Shown here: positions 47,928 through 54,709 of the stretch, piece after piece
Layout of the letters: every line of letters starts with the position of its first letter
Numbering within the stretch: position 1 is the stretch's first letter
From: Hydrogenophaga sp.
GTDB taxonomy: Bacteria > Pseudomonadota > Gammaproteobacteria > Burkholderiales > Burkholderiaceae_C
Direction: 5' to 3'
Length of the DNA stretch: 64,000 nucleotides
Assembly: GCF_019635465.1 (NCBI RefSeq)
Contig: NZ_JAHBZK010000010.1
Span: forward strand, 1-64,000
The notes under the pieces: generated by a model
The model's database searches: none
What the model saw: the letters and a program-made list of their open reading frames with translations, nothing else
What the model was told of the DNA's origin: nothing
Position numbers and translations under genes: made by a program

Positions 47928-49634
47928 TCAGGCGGCCTGCAGTGCTGCGGCCATGCGCACGCGCTCGACGATGGCCGCGCAGATGGCCTGAAAGTCGGTT
48001 TCGCGGTACAGCTTGCTGGCGCGTTCGGTGGCCACGGGCTCGAAACCCAACTCGGCCAGACCGTCGGCGGTGATGGACAGTGGTGCGAGCCGGTCGTTGA
48101 TCTGGCCCAGCTTGATGCGCGCCGCGTTGTCGCTCACCACGGCCGGCTTCTGAGCCACTACCGGCGTTGACGGCTGAGGCTGAGCCACAACAGCTGGGGC
48201 GGGGGTAGCGGCCGCGGCAATGGCGGCCTTGGCCTGTCGCTCAACTTCGGCATCAGCGGCGGCCTGGCGCTCGCGCGCCTCGCGGTCTGCGCGTTCCTGC
48301 TCTTCGCGGCGGATGCGCTCGCGCTCGGCCTCCAGCCGCTCGGCTTCCTTGCGCTGGTGCTCGGCCACGCGGTTGGCCACCACCGCCTGCAGGTCCTCCG
48401 GCATCTTGAGCACCAGGGTCGCCTGGTCTGGGAACAGGTGCGCGAGGTCCTGGTGCTGGTCGATCGTGCGCAGGTTCTGTGCGATCCGGGCGCCGAAGTC
48501 GCTGGCAAGCAGCTTGGCGTCGGCCAGCACCTGGTCGACCGCATCGCGCATGCTCTGGATCGTCTTCTTGCCCTTGATCGCGCCGCCGAAGTCTGCCGGG
48601 ATCGTCGGAAGCAGCTGGCGGCCCAGGCTGGTGTTGAGCTTTTGCACGTGGTCGCGCAGGCGCTTGATGCCGTCGGCCACGATCTCCTCGCGGATGGCTT
48701 CCTTGCGTGCCTTGACCAGGTTGAACAGCTCTAGGCGCACGGTGCGCGTCTCGGCCTTCACGTCGTCGATCGTGCGGAACAGCTGCTCGATGCTGGCGGT
48801 CTGGCTGAGCGCCTGCTTCTTGGCGAAGTCGAGATCCCTCTCGACTCGCTCGCACCACTTCACCGCCTTTTCCGCGTCGGCGAACTGCTGATCAGTGGTG
48901 AGCGTGCGATTGATGCTGCCCAACACCGACATGGCGTGCTCGTGGAATGACACAAGGTTGCTGGCGCGCACCTCGCCCCGGATCTCGATGTGGAGCGCTG
49001 GCAGGTTATCCGGCGTGCGGCCCACGGCTTGGGCGGCGGGTGCCGGCTCGGGCTCGTAGGCGGCGAGGTCCTCTGCGAACTGCTTCCATCCGGCAATCAG
49101 CTTGGCGCGGCGCTCGGGCTTGCTCTCGTAGAAGCAGTGCGCCATGCAGTCGCGCGAGCCATCGCTGGTGACGAACAGGATGCGCTGCGCGCCGGAGACC
49201 AGCAGCTGGTGCTCCATCTGCCAGTAGTAGGCCGGGCCTGGCTCGCCGTCGGCTTCGATCGTGCGCGCCAGCGAGGCGTTGAACAGCTTGTGTTCGTAGC
49301 CCGTGGAGCGGTCGAAGGTCAGGCCGTCGAAGCTGGCCAGCAACTGCATGCCGTCGATCTCGATCGAACCGGTGACGGCGGCCAGATCCTCGCCGTCGAG
49401 GATCTCCTCGGCGATGGGCCGGAATGCGGCCTCGGTCTGGTGGCCAGCGTCAAAGCGGCGCTGCGTCGCCTCATCGACCTCCTCCACGATGCCGGTGTGC
49501 TTGCGGCGCAGCAGGTCGGCGCGGGTGGCGTAGGGGCTGACGCCCATCATGGCAGGCGCGTCGCTGGCGGTGAAGAAGCCGGCGCGCAGCGCGAGCCACT
49601 GCTCGCTGCCCTGGATGACGTTGTGCAGTTTCAT
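47928..49634 (-). CDS. YqaJ-type viral exonuclease with long coiled-coil tail
   Basis: Protein of 568 residues. The first 200 residues are a lambda-Exo-like nuclease: GSEQWLALRAGFFTASDAPA, SIEIDGMQLLASFDGLTFD, GYEHKLFNAS (catalytic Glu-x-Lys) and YYWQMEHQLLVSGAQR. The rest is coiled coil (about 280-480) with an EAERERIRREEQERADREAR stretch. It resects double-stranded ends for RecT. Stop and start overlap around 49631-49634 (ATGA) link it to recT. Confidence 0.9.
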   Translation of the reverse strand: MKLHNVIQGSEQWLALRAGFFTASDAPAMMGVSPYATRADLLRRKHTGIVEEVDEATQRRFDAGHQTEAAFRPIAEEILDGEDLAAVTGSIEIDGMQLLASFDGLTFDRSTGYEHKLFNASLARTIEADGEPGPAYYWQMEHQLLVSGAQRILFVTSDGSRDCMAHCFYESKPERRAKLIAGWKQFAEDLAAYEPEPAPAAQAVGRTPDNLPALHIEIRGEVRASNLVSFHEHAMSVLGSINRTLTTDQQFADAEKAVKWCERVERDLDFAKKQALSQTASIEQLFRTIDDVKAETRTVRLELFNLVKARKEAIREEIVADGIKRLRDHVQKLNTSLGRQLLPTIPADFGGAIKGKKTIQSMRDAVDQVLADAKLLASDFGARIAQNLRTIDQHQDLAHLFPDQATLVLKMPEDLQAVVANRVAEHQRKEAERLEAERERIRREEQERADREARERQAAADAEVERQAKAAIAAAATPAPAVVAQPQPSTPVVAQKPAVVSDNAARIKLGQINDRLAPLSITADGLAELGFEPVATERASKLYRETDFQAICAAIVERVRMAAALQAA

Positions 49635-50476
49635 GCCGCGGCTCCTTCCGCTTCCTCGGCGGCCGGCTGATCGGGCCGCTGGCGCAACTTCTCGACCTCG
49701 GCGCGCTGCTCGTCGCTCAGGGTGTATTTCGCGTCCAGGAACGCCAGAAGGTCGTCCACCGAGTGGGTGCCGTCCTTGATCGGCTTCGACCAGGCGGGCA
49801 TCTGCTTGCGGAACTTCTCGGCGGGCAGGGCCGGCAGGGCATTCACCACCGGCTGCTTTTGCGGCTGAACCACCTCCCCGGTGGCCGCGTCGATCAGGCC
49901 GGCGTCGATGATTCTGCGAGCCTCGTCCTCGTCATAGATGCCGGCGAAGCCGAAGGCGATGCGCGCGCCCTGGATCAGCGTCTTGTGTCGCAGGAACCGC
50001 TTGGTGTGGGTCTGCCACGGGCCGTCGTATCCGCCGTTCTGGCCGCGCGGCGCCTGGTAGACCTCATCGAGGTATTCACGCACCACGGTCGGGCGGCTGC
50101 GATCCTTGCGGTACAGCGTGACCTCACACCACTCGGGGCAGGGCTTGCCGCGGGCTGGCGTCACGATGTCCTCGGAATAGCGGAACTCCAGGCCGTCGAA
50201 CTGCGAGTGCTCGTTGATGATTCGCGACCAGCCGTCCACCGACACCACGGGCACGATGGCCCCCTTGTCGCTGAACGCGAACAGTTCCTTGGTGAACGGG
50301 TTGAGCCGGTACTGCTCGGCGACGATCAGCAGAGCCTCCATCTGCGCGTCGGTCACGACCTCGTTGCCGCGCTGGCGGAAGGCCGTGGCCTTGAGGGTTT
50401 CGACCAGGCTGGAGCCGTCGCCCAGGTCCAGGCGCTTCGCCAGCTTGGCGGTCAGGGTTACAAGTGCGGTACTCAT
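49631..50476 (-). CDS. Phage recombination protein RecT/Bet
   Basis: Protein of 281 residues. QMEALLIVAEQYRLNPFTKE, VSVDGWSRIINEHSQFDG and GPWQTHTKRFLRHKTLIQGA with RIAFGFAGIYDEDEA are Bet-family hallmarks. It anneals single strands made by the adjacent exonuclease. Confidence 0.95.
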   Translation of the reverse strand: MSTALVTLTAKLAKRLDLGDGSSLVETLKATAFRQRGNEVVTDAQMEALLIVAEQYRLNPFTKELFAFSDKGAIVPVVSVDGWSRIINEHSQFDGLEFRYSEDIVTPARGKPCPEWCEVTLYRKDRSRPTVVREYLDEVYQAPRGQNGGYDGPWQTHTKRFLRHKTLIQGARIAFGFAGIYDEDEARRIIDAGLIDAATGEVVQPQKQPVVNALPALPAEKFRKQMPAWSKPIKDGTHSVDDLLAFLDAKYTLSDEQRAEVEKLRQRPDQPAAEEAEGAAA

Positions 50477-50497
50477 GAGTCCTCTCGGTGGTGGTGG

Positions 50498-50596
50498 TCA
50501 GTAGGGGCGCCGGGCGACGGCAATGGCGCGGCGCAGGGCCGCCCAGAAGGGCAGGCCGCCGCGTCGGTAGAAGCGGAAGAGGCGCAGGGTGATCAC
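50498..50596 (-). CDS. Very small Arg-rich protein at the head of the leftward operon
   Basis: Frame of 32 codons from a GTG whose GTGA overlaps the preceding stop. The product (ITLRLFRFYRRGGLPFWAAL and more) is basic and amphipathic. Translation is suggested by the overlap and by codon bias; no family. Confidence 0.45.
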   Translation of the reverse strand: MITLRLFRFYRRGGLPFWAALRRAIAVARRPY

Positions 50597-50694
50597 GGCA
50601 GCCAGCCCCCGAAGGCCAGGGCGATGACGGCGGCGACGGCAATCGCGGCCGCGGTCATGGGGGCGACGTCCTCACTGTCGAGCCAGCGGTTCAT
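50593..50694 (-). CDS. Tiny single-pass membrane protein
   Basis: 33 residues: MNRWLDSEDVAP then one hydrophobic helix (MTAAAIAVAAVIALAFGGWL). ATGA overlap with the preceding small gene. Confidence 0.5.
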   Translation of the reverse strand: MNRWLDSEDVAPMTAAAIAVAAVIALAFGGWLP

Positions 50695-50801
50695 GCGAGC
50701 CTCGAGGCCAGGGCGATGACAGCCAGCACGCCCAGGGTGCCGACACACACGATCAGGCCGGCCAGCATCTGCATGCCGCGGTCGTCTTCTTGGGTGTCCA
50801 T
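50691..50801 (-). CDS. Tiny single-pass membrane protein, first gene after the leftward promoter
   Basis: 36 residues: an acidic start (MDTQEDDRGMQM) and one hydrophobic helix (AGLIVCVGTLGVLAVIALAS). GAGGAAG lies just before the ATG at 50801, 28 bases downstream of the expected transcription start of the leftward promoter. Confidence 0.5.
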   Translation of the reverse strand: MDTQEDDRGMQMLAGLIVCVGTLGVLAVIALASRLA

Positions 50802-50835
50802 CTGCTTCCTCCATCGGGTGGGTTGCGATGGATGA

Positions 50836-50864
50836 AGTATCACGAACGTGATTCAGTGCGTCAA
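50836..50864 (-). promoter_or_regulatory. Phage leftward early promoter PL
   Basis: Leftward TTGACG (50859-50864) and GATACT (50836-50841) with 17-base spacing. Two CI/Cro-type operators overlap it, so it should be shut in the lysogen. Confidence 0.8.
50839..50852. promoter_or_regulatory. Left operator OL1 (ATCACGAACGTGAT)
   Basis: Palindrome ATCACG-AA-CGTGAT, identical to 52351-52364, lying over the -10 side of PL. Confidence 0.8.
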
Positions 50865-50876
50865 CACGAACGTGAT
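50863..50876. promoter_or_regulatory. Left operator OL2 (AACACGAACGTGAT)
   Basis: One mismatch to OL1, start-to-start distance 24 bases, overlapping the -35 edge of PL. Confidence 0.75.
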
Positions 50877-50899
50877 TAGAGCCGACGAACGGCAGGCGC

Positions 50900-50923
50900 A
50901 AAAAAGCCCGCTCAAGGCGGGCT
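50900..50923 (-). terminator. Terminator of the secreted-protein gene
   Basis: Leftward hairpin AGCCCGC / GCGGGCT followed by a run of T (AAAAAA on the plus strand at about 50900-50905). It lies 21 bases past the stop at 50944 and insulates PL from cI-linked transcription. Confidence 0.85.
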
Positions 50924-50943
50924 GATAGGTCGTCGAGGTGTCG

Positions 50944-51627
50944 CTAGTTGCAGATGGTCTGCGTGCTGTAGCCGGTCCTGACCGATCGGCAGATCGTGGG
51001 CGCCGGACGTTGAATGCTCTGCAGGCTGCGCCGCATCGAGTCAACCATGATCTGGGTACGTTGCAACTCCACCTCGCGCTCGTAGGCTGCTGCCTGCGCC
51101 GCTTGCTGGTCGCGCTCCTGGCGCATGCGCTGTTCGGCTTCCAGCACTGAGGCCCGTTCGCGGTTCGCCGTCTCATCCATGTGCCGGCGCATCTCCATGT
51201 GCTTTTTCGAAGCCAAGTATTCGTGCTCTTCCGGAGCGATAGACCCCTTTGACAGCTGGGTATCGATCATGACGCGGTAGGCCCAATAGTCGCGGATGGC
51301 ATCGTGGTTTGGATCGCTGCGGGCGCCGTACTTGTCAACCAGTCGCAAGTTCTCGCGCGAGAAGACTGGCCCTTGTCGATCTACCACGCCATCCCTGACC
51401 GCCATTTCGAGAATGTCCAACTCGGTCTGTAGGGCCAACTCGGGGGCGAGTGACTGCAGGTAGGCATCCTTCGCGGCGAGCGCAGCTTTCGGGTCGCCTG
51501 GCGATTGATTCGCCAGGGTCAGTACTTTGGCCACGCGCTCTTGTCGGTCAGCGTCCAGTTGCACGGCCTGGGCCCACGACTGGGTCGCCGCCAGAGCGGT
51601 AATGATCAGAATCAACATCCAGCGCAT
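50944..51627 (-). CDS. Secreted/periplasmic protein cotranscribed with the repressor (candidate lysogenic conversion gene)
   Basis: Protein of 227 residues with a clear signal peptide (MRWMLILIITALAATQSWAQ, cleavage after AWA or AQA), then a soluble helical region with a coiled-coil stretch (EAEQRMRQERDQQAAQAAAY) and two Cys near the C-terminus (TICRSV and QTICN). No family recognised. It starts 18 bases after the cI stop on the same strand and has its own terminator, so it should be expressed in the lysogen. Confidence 0.75.
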   Translation of the reverse strand: MRWMLILIITALAATQSWAQAVQLDADRQERVAKVLTLANQSPGDPKAALAAKDAYLQSLAPELALQTELDILEMAVRDGVVDRQGPVFSRENLRLVDKYGARSDPNHDAIRDYWAYRVMIDTQLSKGSIAPEEHEYLASKKHMEMRRHMDETANRERASVLEAEQRMRQERDQQAAQAAAYEREVELQRTQIMVDSMRRSLQSIQRPAPTICRSVRTGYSTQTICN

Positions 51628-51645
51628 GGTCTGGCCCCCTTCTGC

Positions 51646-52302
51646 TTACAACTTGCCCCGCATTTGGTACTCAACCACTTTACCGACAACCCGGATGTTC
51701 GGGTCGTCGATCTCGACGGTCGGGTATGAAGGATTCAACGGTTTGAGGAACCACCGGCCGCCATCGGACACAAGCCGCTTGAAGGTGGCCTTCTGGGTGG
51801 CCACGTCCTTCGCGATCACGAAATCCCCCGCACCGGCTGCCTTGCCGGGGTCCACGATGATGATCGTGCCCTCGGGGAAGGTGCGGTCTCCCGGTATGGG
51901 GCTGGTCATGCTGTCGCCAGTCACGCGAAGGGCGAAAGCGTTCTCACCGGGGCGAGTGTCGTAGGCCTCGGCCCATTCGTCGGCGTCTCCGGGGTGGAAG
52001 TGATCCTCCACGGCGCCCCATAGGCCGGCGCGCACCCAAGAGATGAGCGGCACGCGGCGCTTCATCGCCACCTCCTCGAAGTTCACCTCCTCGGCCTGCC
52101 AATCCCCACGGCCCGACTCCAGCCAGTCCGGAGACGCCTGCAGTGCGCGGGCGATCTTGAGTAGCTCGCGCGGCTTGTCCCTGATCCCGGACTCGGCGTT
52201 GCCGATGGTTCCCTGGGACACGCCGGCCCGCTTCGCCAGCTGGCCCTGCGTCAACCCCCGCTGATCGCGGGCCCACCTCAGTCGTTCTGCAAGCGTGTTC
52301 AC
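51646..52302 (-). CDS. cI: LexA-like phage repressor CI
   Basis: Protein of 218 residues from a GTG at 52302. The N-terminal helix-turn-helix is LTQGQLAKRAGVSQGTIGNA (about 18-38). The C-terminal S24 peptidase has Ser in RVTGDSMTSP and Lys in KATFKRLVS; the likely self-cleavage Ala-Gly is in ISWVRAGLWG. RecA-induced cleavage would trigger induction. An ATG at 52329 would add 9 residues. Neither start has a good ribosome site; a TAATCA box 7 bases upstream of the GTG could give a leaderless message as in lambda. Confidence 0.9.
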   Translation of the reverse strand: MNTLAERLRWARDQRGLTQGQLAKRAGVSQGTIGNAESGIRDKPRELLKIARALQASPDWLESGRGDWQAEEVNFEEVAMKRRVPLISWVRAGLWGAVEDHFHPGDADEWAEAYDTRPGENAFALRVTGDSMTSPIPGDRTFPEGTIIIVDPGKAAGAGDFVIAKDVATQKATFKRLVSDGGRWFLKPLNPSYPTVEIDDPNIRVVGKVVEYQMRGKL

Positions 52303-52311
52303 GACCGTGAT
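52298..52311. promoter_or_regulatory. Right operator OR3-like (TTCACGACCGTGAT)
   Basis: Two mismatches to the ATCACGAACGTGAT consensus; overlaps the proposed cI GTG start. Confidence 0.65.
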
Positions 52312-52327
52312 TAGGCCGGGGACTTGC

Positions 52328-52341
52328 ATCACGTTGGTGTT
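52328..52341. promoter_or_regulatory. Right operator OR2-like (ATCACGTTGGTGTT)
   Basis: Consensus on the other strand with two mismatches; overlaps the TTGCAT -35-like box (52324-52329) of the rightward promoter. Confidence 0.6.
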
Positions 52342-52350
52342 CAATGCACA

Positions 52351-52364
52351 ATCACGAACGTGAT
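52351..52364. promoter_or_regulatory. Right operator OR1 (ATCACGAACGTGAT)
   Basis: Perfect palindrome, identical to OL1. It sits at the CACAAT -10-like box of the rightward promoter and 14 bases before the cro ATG. Confidence 0.8.
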
Positions 52365-52378
52365 AACCAAGGATCGAC

Positions 52379-52636
52379 ATGGAAGCCCTTGACGAAGCCA
52401 TCCAGAAGGCCGGGAGCGTTGCCGCGCTGGCCGCCCGCATCAACGTCGCGGCGAGCGCTCCGAGCATGTGGAAGTCCCGCGGACGTGTCCCTGCCGAGCA
52501 CTGCCCGGCGATCGAGCGCGAGACCGGCGTCCGCTGCGAGCGCCTGCGCCCCGATGTCGCCTGGGACGTCCTGCGTATGCAGGCAGAACCCGCAGCCGCC
52601 AGCGCAACACCCCAGGCCGCCGCCGCCGGGGCCTGA
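52379..52636 (+). CDS. YdaS-type Cro regulator
   Basis: Protein of 85 residues. AIQKAGSVAALAARINVAAS, MWKSRGRVPAEHCPAIERET with GVRCERLRPDVAWDVL is the YdaS/Cro-like helix-turn-helix pattern seen in many phages; the tail is Ala/Pro-rich. AAGGA precedes the ATG. Divergent from cI across the three right operators, so it fills the Cro position. Confidence 0.85.
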   Translation: MEALDEAIQKAGSVAALAARINVAASAPSMWKSRGRVPAEHCPAIERETGVRCERLRPDVAWDVLRMQAEPAAASATPQAAAAGA

Positions 52637-52655
52637 CCACACCACCAGAGAAGGG

Positions 52656-52677
52656 CGATTCGTCATGCCGCGAATCG
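52656..52677 (+). repeat. Inverted repeat at the start of a 24-codon frame
   Basis: CGATTCG (52656-52662) and CGAATCG (52671-52677) flank the ATG at 52665. A hairpin here could hide the start codon. Confidence 0.35.
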
Positions 52678-52739
52678 TCGTTCCGCTGGGCTTCCCCAAG
52701 GTGCTCAACCGCTCTCAACAAAGTTGCGAGGCTCAATGA
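52665..52739 (+). CDS. Possible 24-residue leader peptide before the CII-like gene
   Basis: Frame MPRIVVPLGFPKVLNRSQQS plus four residues, ending in ATGA that overlaps the next start at 52736. AGAAGGG lies upstream. Coupling suggests a leader peptide, but the frame is short and unproven. Confidence 0.35.
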   Translation: MPRIVVPLGFPKVLNRSQQSCEAQ

Positions 52740-53104
52740 ACCAACTCTCCATTCCCGTCGACGTGCGGCCCGAGGAGGTGATGCGCAAGCAGAGCCTGGG
52801 CGGCGCGATCGAACTCTGTGCCGAGCTAGGCGGCTACTCGCTCGACAAGACCCTGCAGCAGGACCTTGGGGTCGACAAGGCCCAGTTCTCACGCTGGCTC
52901 AGCGGCCAGGAGGGCGTGCAATGGTCCAAGTTCAACGCCCTGATGGATCGCTGCGGCAACGACGCCCCGGTGCTGTGGATGCTGTACCAGCGTGGCTACG
53001 ACCTCAACAGCCTGCGCCGGCGCGAAACCGACGTCGAGCGCGAGAACCGGTTGCTGCGCGAGGAGGTGCAGGCCCTGCGCCGCGTGATCGGGAGGCCGGC
53101 ATGA
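52736..53104 (+). CDS. CII-like phage regulator
   Basis: Protein of 122 residues: LGGAIELCAELGGYSLDKTL then QDLGVDKAQFSRWLSGQEGV resembles the helix-turn-helix of CII-type activators, followed by a coiled-coil tail (ETDVERENRLLREEVQALRR). Position directly after cro and before replication genes matches lambda cII. The family assignment is inferred. Confidence 0.6.
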   Translation: MNQLSIPVDVRPEEVMRKQSLGGAIELCAELGGYSLDKTLQQDLGVDKAQFSRWLSGQEGVQWSKFNALMDRCGNDAPVLWMLYQRGYDLNSLRRRETDVERENRLLREEVQALRRVIGRPA

Positions 53105-53373
53105 GCGACTGGACGTTCCCCACAAACGCCGCCACGCCGCGGCGCGACCAGATCCTCGCGCCCCAGGCCGATTACATCCTGGCCAACGCCGAGAACCACA
53201 CGCCCGACCAACTCGAAGCGGCCATCAAGGCCCAGGGCGATCTGGTCGAGTTCCATCACTTGTGCGGGCGAAACGAGCCGGCGCGCGAGGCCTTCAAGGT
53301 GGTGCGCCAGCTGGTGCTGATGCGCACGCCAGAGACGATCGCCCGCATGGACGCCGAGAGGGGTCTGCGCTGA
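53101..53373 (+). CDS. Hypothetical phage protein before the replication gene
   Basis: Protein of 90 residues, start MSDWTFPTNAATPRRDQILA. ATGA overlap with the CII-like gene and TGATG junction with the next. No motif recognised. Confidence 0.65.
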   Translation: MSDWTFPTNAATPRRDQILAPQADYILANAENHTPDQLEAAIKAQGDLVEFHHLCGRNEPAREAFKVVRQLVLMRTPETIARMDAERGLR

Positions 53374-54245
53374 TGGCCGACTGGATCAAGATGCGCAGCA
53401 GCCTGGTCACCAACCCGAAGGTGGTCAGGATGGCGCGGGTGCTGCTGGCCGATCACGGGTTCAGGGAGTGGATCGGTGGGCTGCGAGGCTGTGACACGTG
53501 TGACGAAAGCGTGACGTCACACGTGACGACGCGTGACATTGAGGTCGTCACACGCATCGTCGTCGGGGCCCTTGTTCCGACCTGGTCAGCGGTCAATGAC
53601 ACGGCGGGACGTGACGGCGTGATTCGTCACGCGTCGTCACACGACTTCGATATTTCGGCCGGTGTTCCGGGTTTCGGTCGCGCCTTGCTAGCGGTCGACT
53701 GGCTGCAGGAGTTGCCCGGCGGAGATGGTGTTCGCTTCGTAAACTTCGACGAACACAACAGCCCGCAGAAGGAGCGCTCGCTAACTTCGAAGTCAGGTGC
53801 AGAGCGAACCAAGGAGTACCGGGAGCGCAAGAAACAGGAACAGGCCAGCGTGACGAAAAGTGACGCAGAGAGTGACGAAGCGCGTGACGTCACTGTGACG
53901 TCACAGCGTGACGACAGAGAAGAGAAGAGTAGAGAAGAGAAGAAGAGAAAGAAACCCCCAACCCCCAGCGGGGGCTGTGGACGGTTTGAGGACTTCTGGA
54001 CTGCATGGCCGAAATCCGAGCGCAAGCAGGACAAGGTCAAGTGCGCGCAGAAGTGGCGAACCCTCGGCCTCGACGCGAAGGCCGACGTGATCCTGGCCGA
54101 CATCGCAGTGAAGCGGAAGACGCAGAAATGGCGCGATGGGTACATGGAGGCCCCGCTGGTCTACCTCAACGGCGAGCGTTGGGAAGACGGCGTGACGCCG
54201 GGCGATGGAGCTGAGCAGCACGACTGGACTGAGGGGGCCCACTGA
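53373..54245 (+). CDS. O-like phage replication initiator
   Basis: Protein of 290 residues. The N-terminal part (MADWIKMRSSLVTNPKVVRM) resembles phage replication-protein winged-helix domains; a charged, low-complexity middle (about 150-205) coincides with the GTGAC repeat DNA; the C-terminus (FEDFWTAWPKSERKQDKVKC, KRKTQKWRDGYMEAPLVYLN) matches the domain seen in O/DnaT-like proteins. The gene probably contains the origin and loads the downstream helicase. Confidence 0.75.
   Translation: MADWIKMRSSLVTNPKVVRMARVLLADHGFREWIGGLRGCDTCDESVTSHVTTRDIEVVTRIVVGALVPTWSAVNDTAGRDGVIRHASSHDFDISAGVPGFGRALLAVDWLQELPGGDGVRFVNFDEHNSPQKERSLTSKSGAERTKEYRERKKQEQASVTKSDAESDEARDVTVTSQRDDREEKSREEKKRKKPPTPSGGCGRFEDFWTAWPKSERKQDKVKCAQKWRTLGLDAKADVILADIAVKRKTQKWRDGYMEAPLVYLNGERWEDGVTPGDGAEQHDWTEGAH
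53491..53970. other. Candidate prophage replication origin: GTGAC/GTCAC repeats plus polypurine tract
   Basis: By eye there are 18 GTGAC or GTCAC pentamers in three groups: seven at 53491-53551, three at 53611-53640 and eight at 53850-53912. Three of these pairs form the palindrome GTGACGTCAC (53511, 53884, 53895). A run of almost pure A/G follows (about 53915-53957), then a C-rich stretch. Lambda's origin also lies inside its O gene. Confidence 0.65.
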
Positions 54246-54709
54246 TGCGCCCTTGGTACGCCGCAAACGCCCGCGCGCTGCTGGAGTCGCGCCAACAGGG
54301 AATGAGGCCCGATGGCTACGTCACCGTGTCGATGGTCGGTGGCCAGTTCGACGGGCCGACCCTCTACGTGCACGACGACATGCCGCTGGAGCGCATGGAC
54401 TGGCGGATGCTGGCCGGCCTGCTGGTGGTGGTCGAAGCCGGGGCCGCTGTGAGCCTCGAGCGCTTGCTGCGCGTGGTGCGCGACATCGCAGAGGTGATGC
54501 CCGAAGACCTGCGGCTGCACTTCCAGACCCCGGATGGCGAGGCGCACCAGGTCGAGGTCGGCTGCGGCTGGCACACGCCGGCCATCGAAGACATCCCCGC
54601 CTTTCACGCCTTCATGTGGCACCCGTTCACGTTGCGCGGCTCGCCTGTCGAGCACGGGCTGCGTGACGCATTGCGCCGGTCGCGGCCGGCAGGATTCGTA
54701 TGCACTTGA
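54245..54709 (+). CDS. Hypothetical phage protein
   Basis: Protein of 154 residues, start MRPWYAANARALLESRQQGM. TGATG junction with the O-like gene and 10-base overlap with the helicase. No recognised motif; possibly a replication accessory by position. Confidence 0.65.
   Translation: MRPWYAANARALLESRQQGMRPDGYVTVSMVGGQFDGPTLYVHDDMPLERMDWRMLAGLLVVVEAGAAVSLERLLRVVRDIAEVMPEDLRLHFQTPDGEAHQVEVGCGWHTPAIEDIPAFHAFMWHPFTLRGSPVEHGLRDALRRSRPAGFVCT

Noticed and set aside
53915-53960. GA-rich repeat as a CRISPR or microsatellite array
   Set aside because: It is within an open frame, has no spacer structure and is better explained as the unwinding part of the origin.
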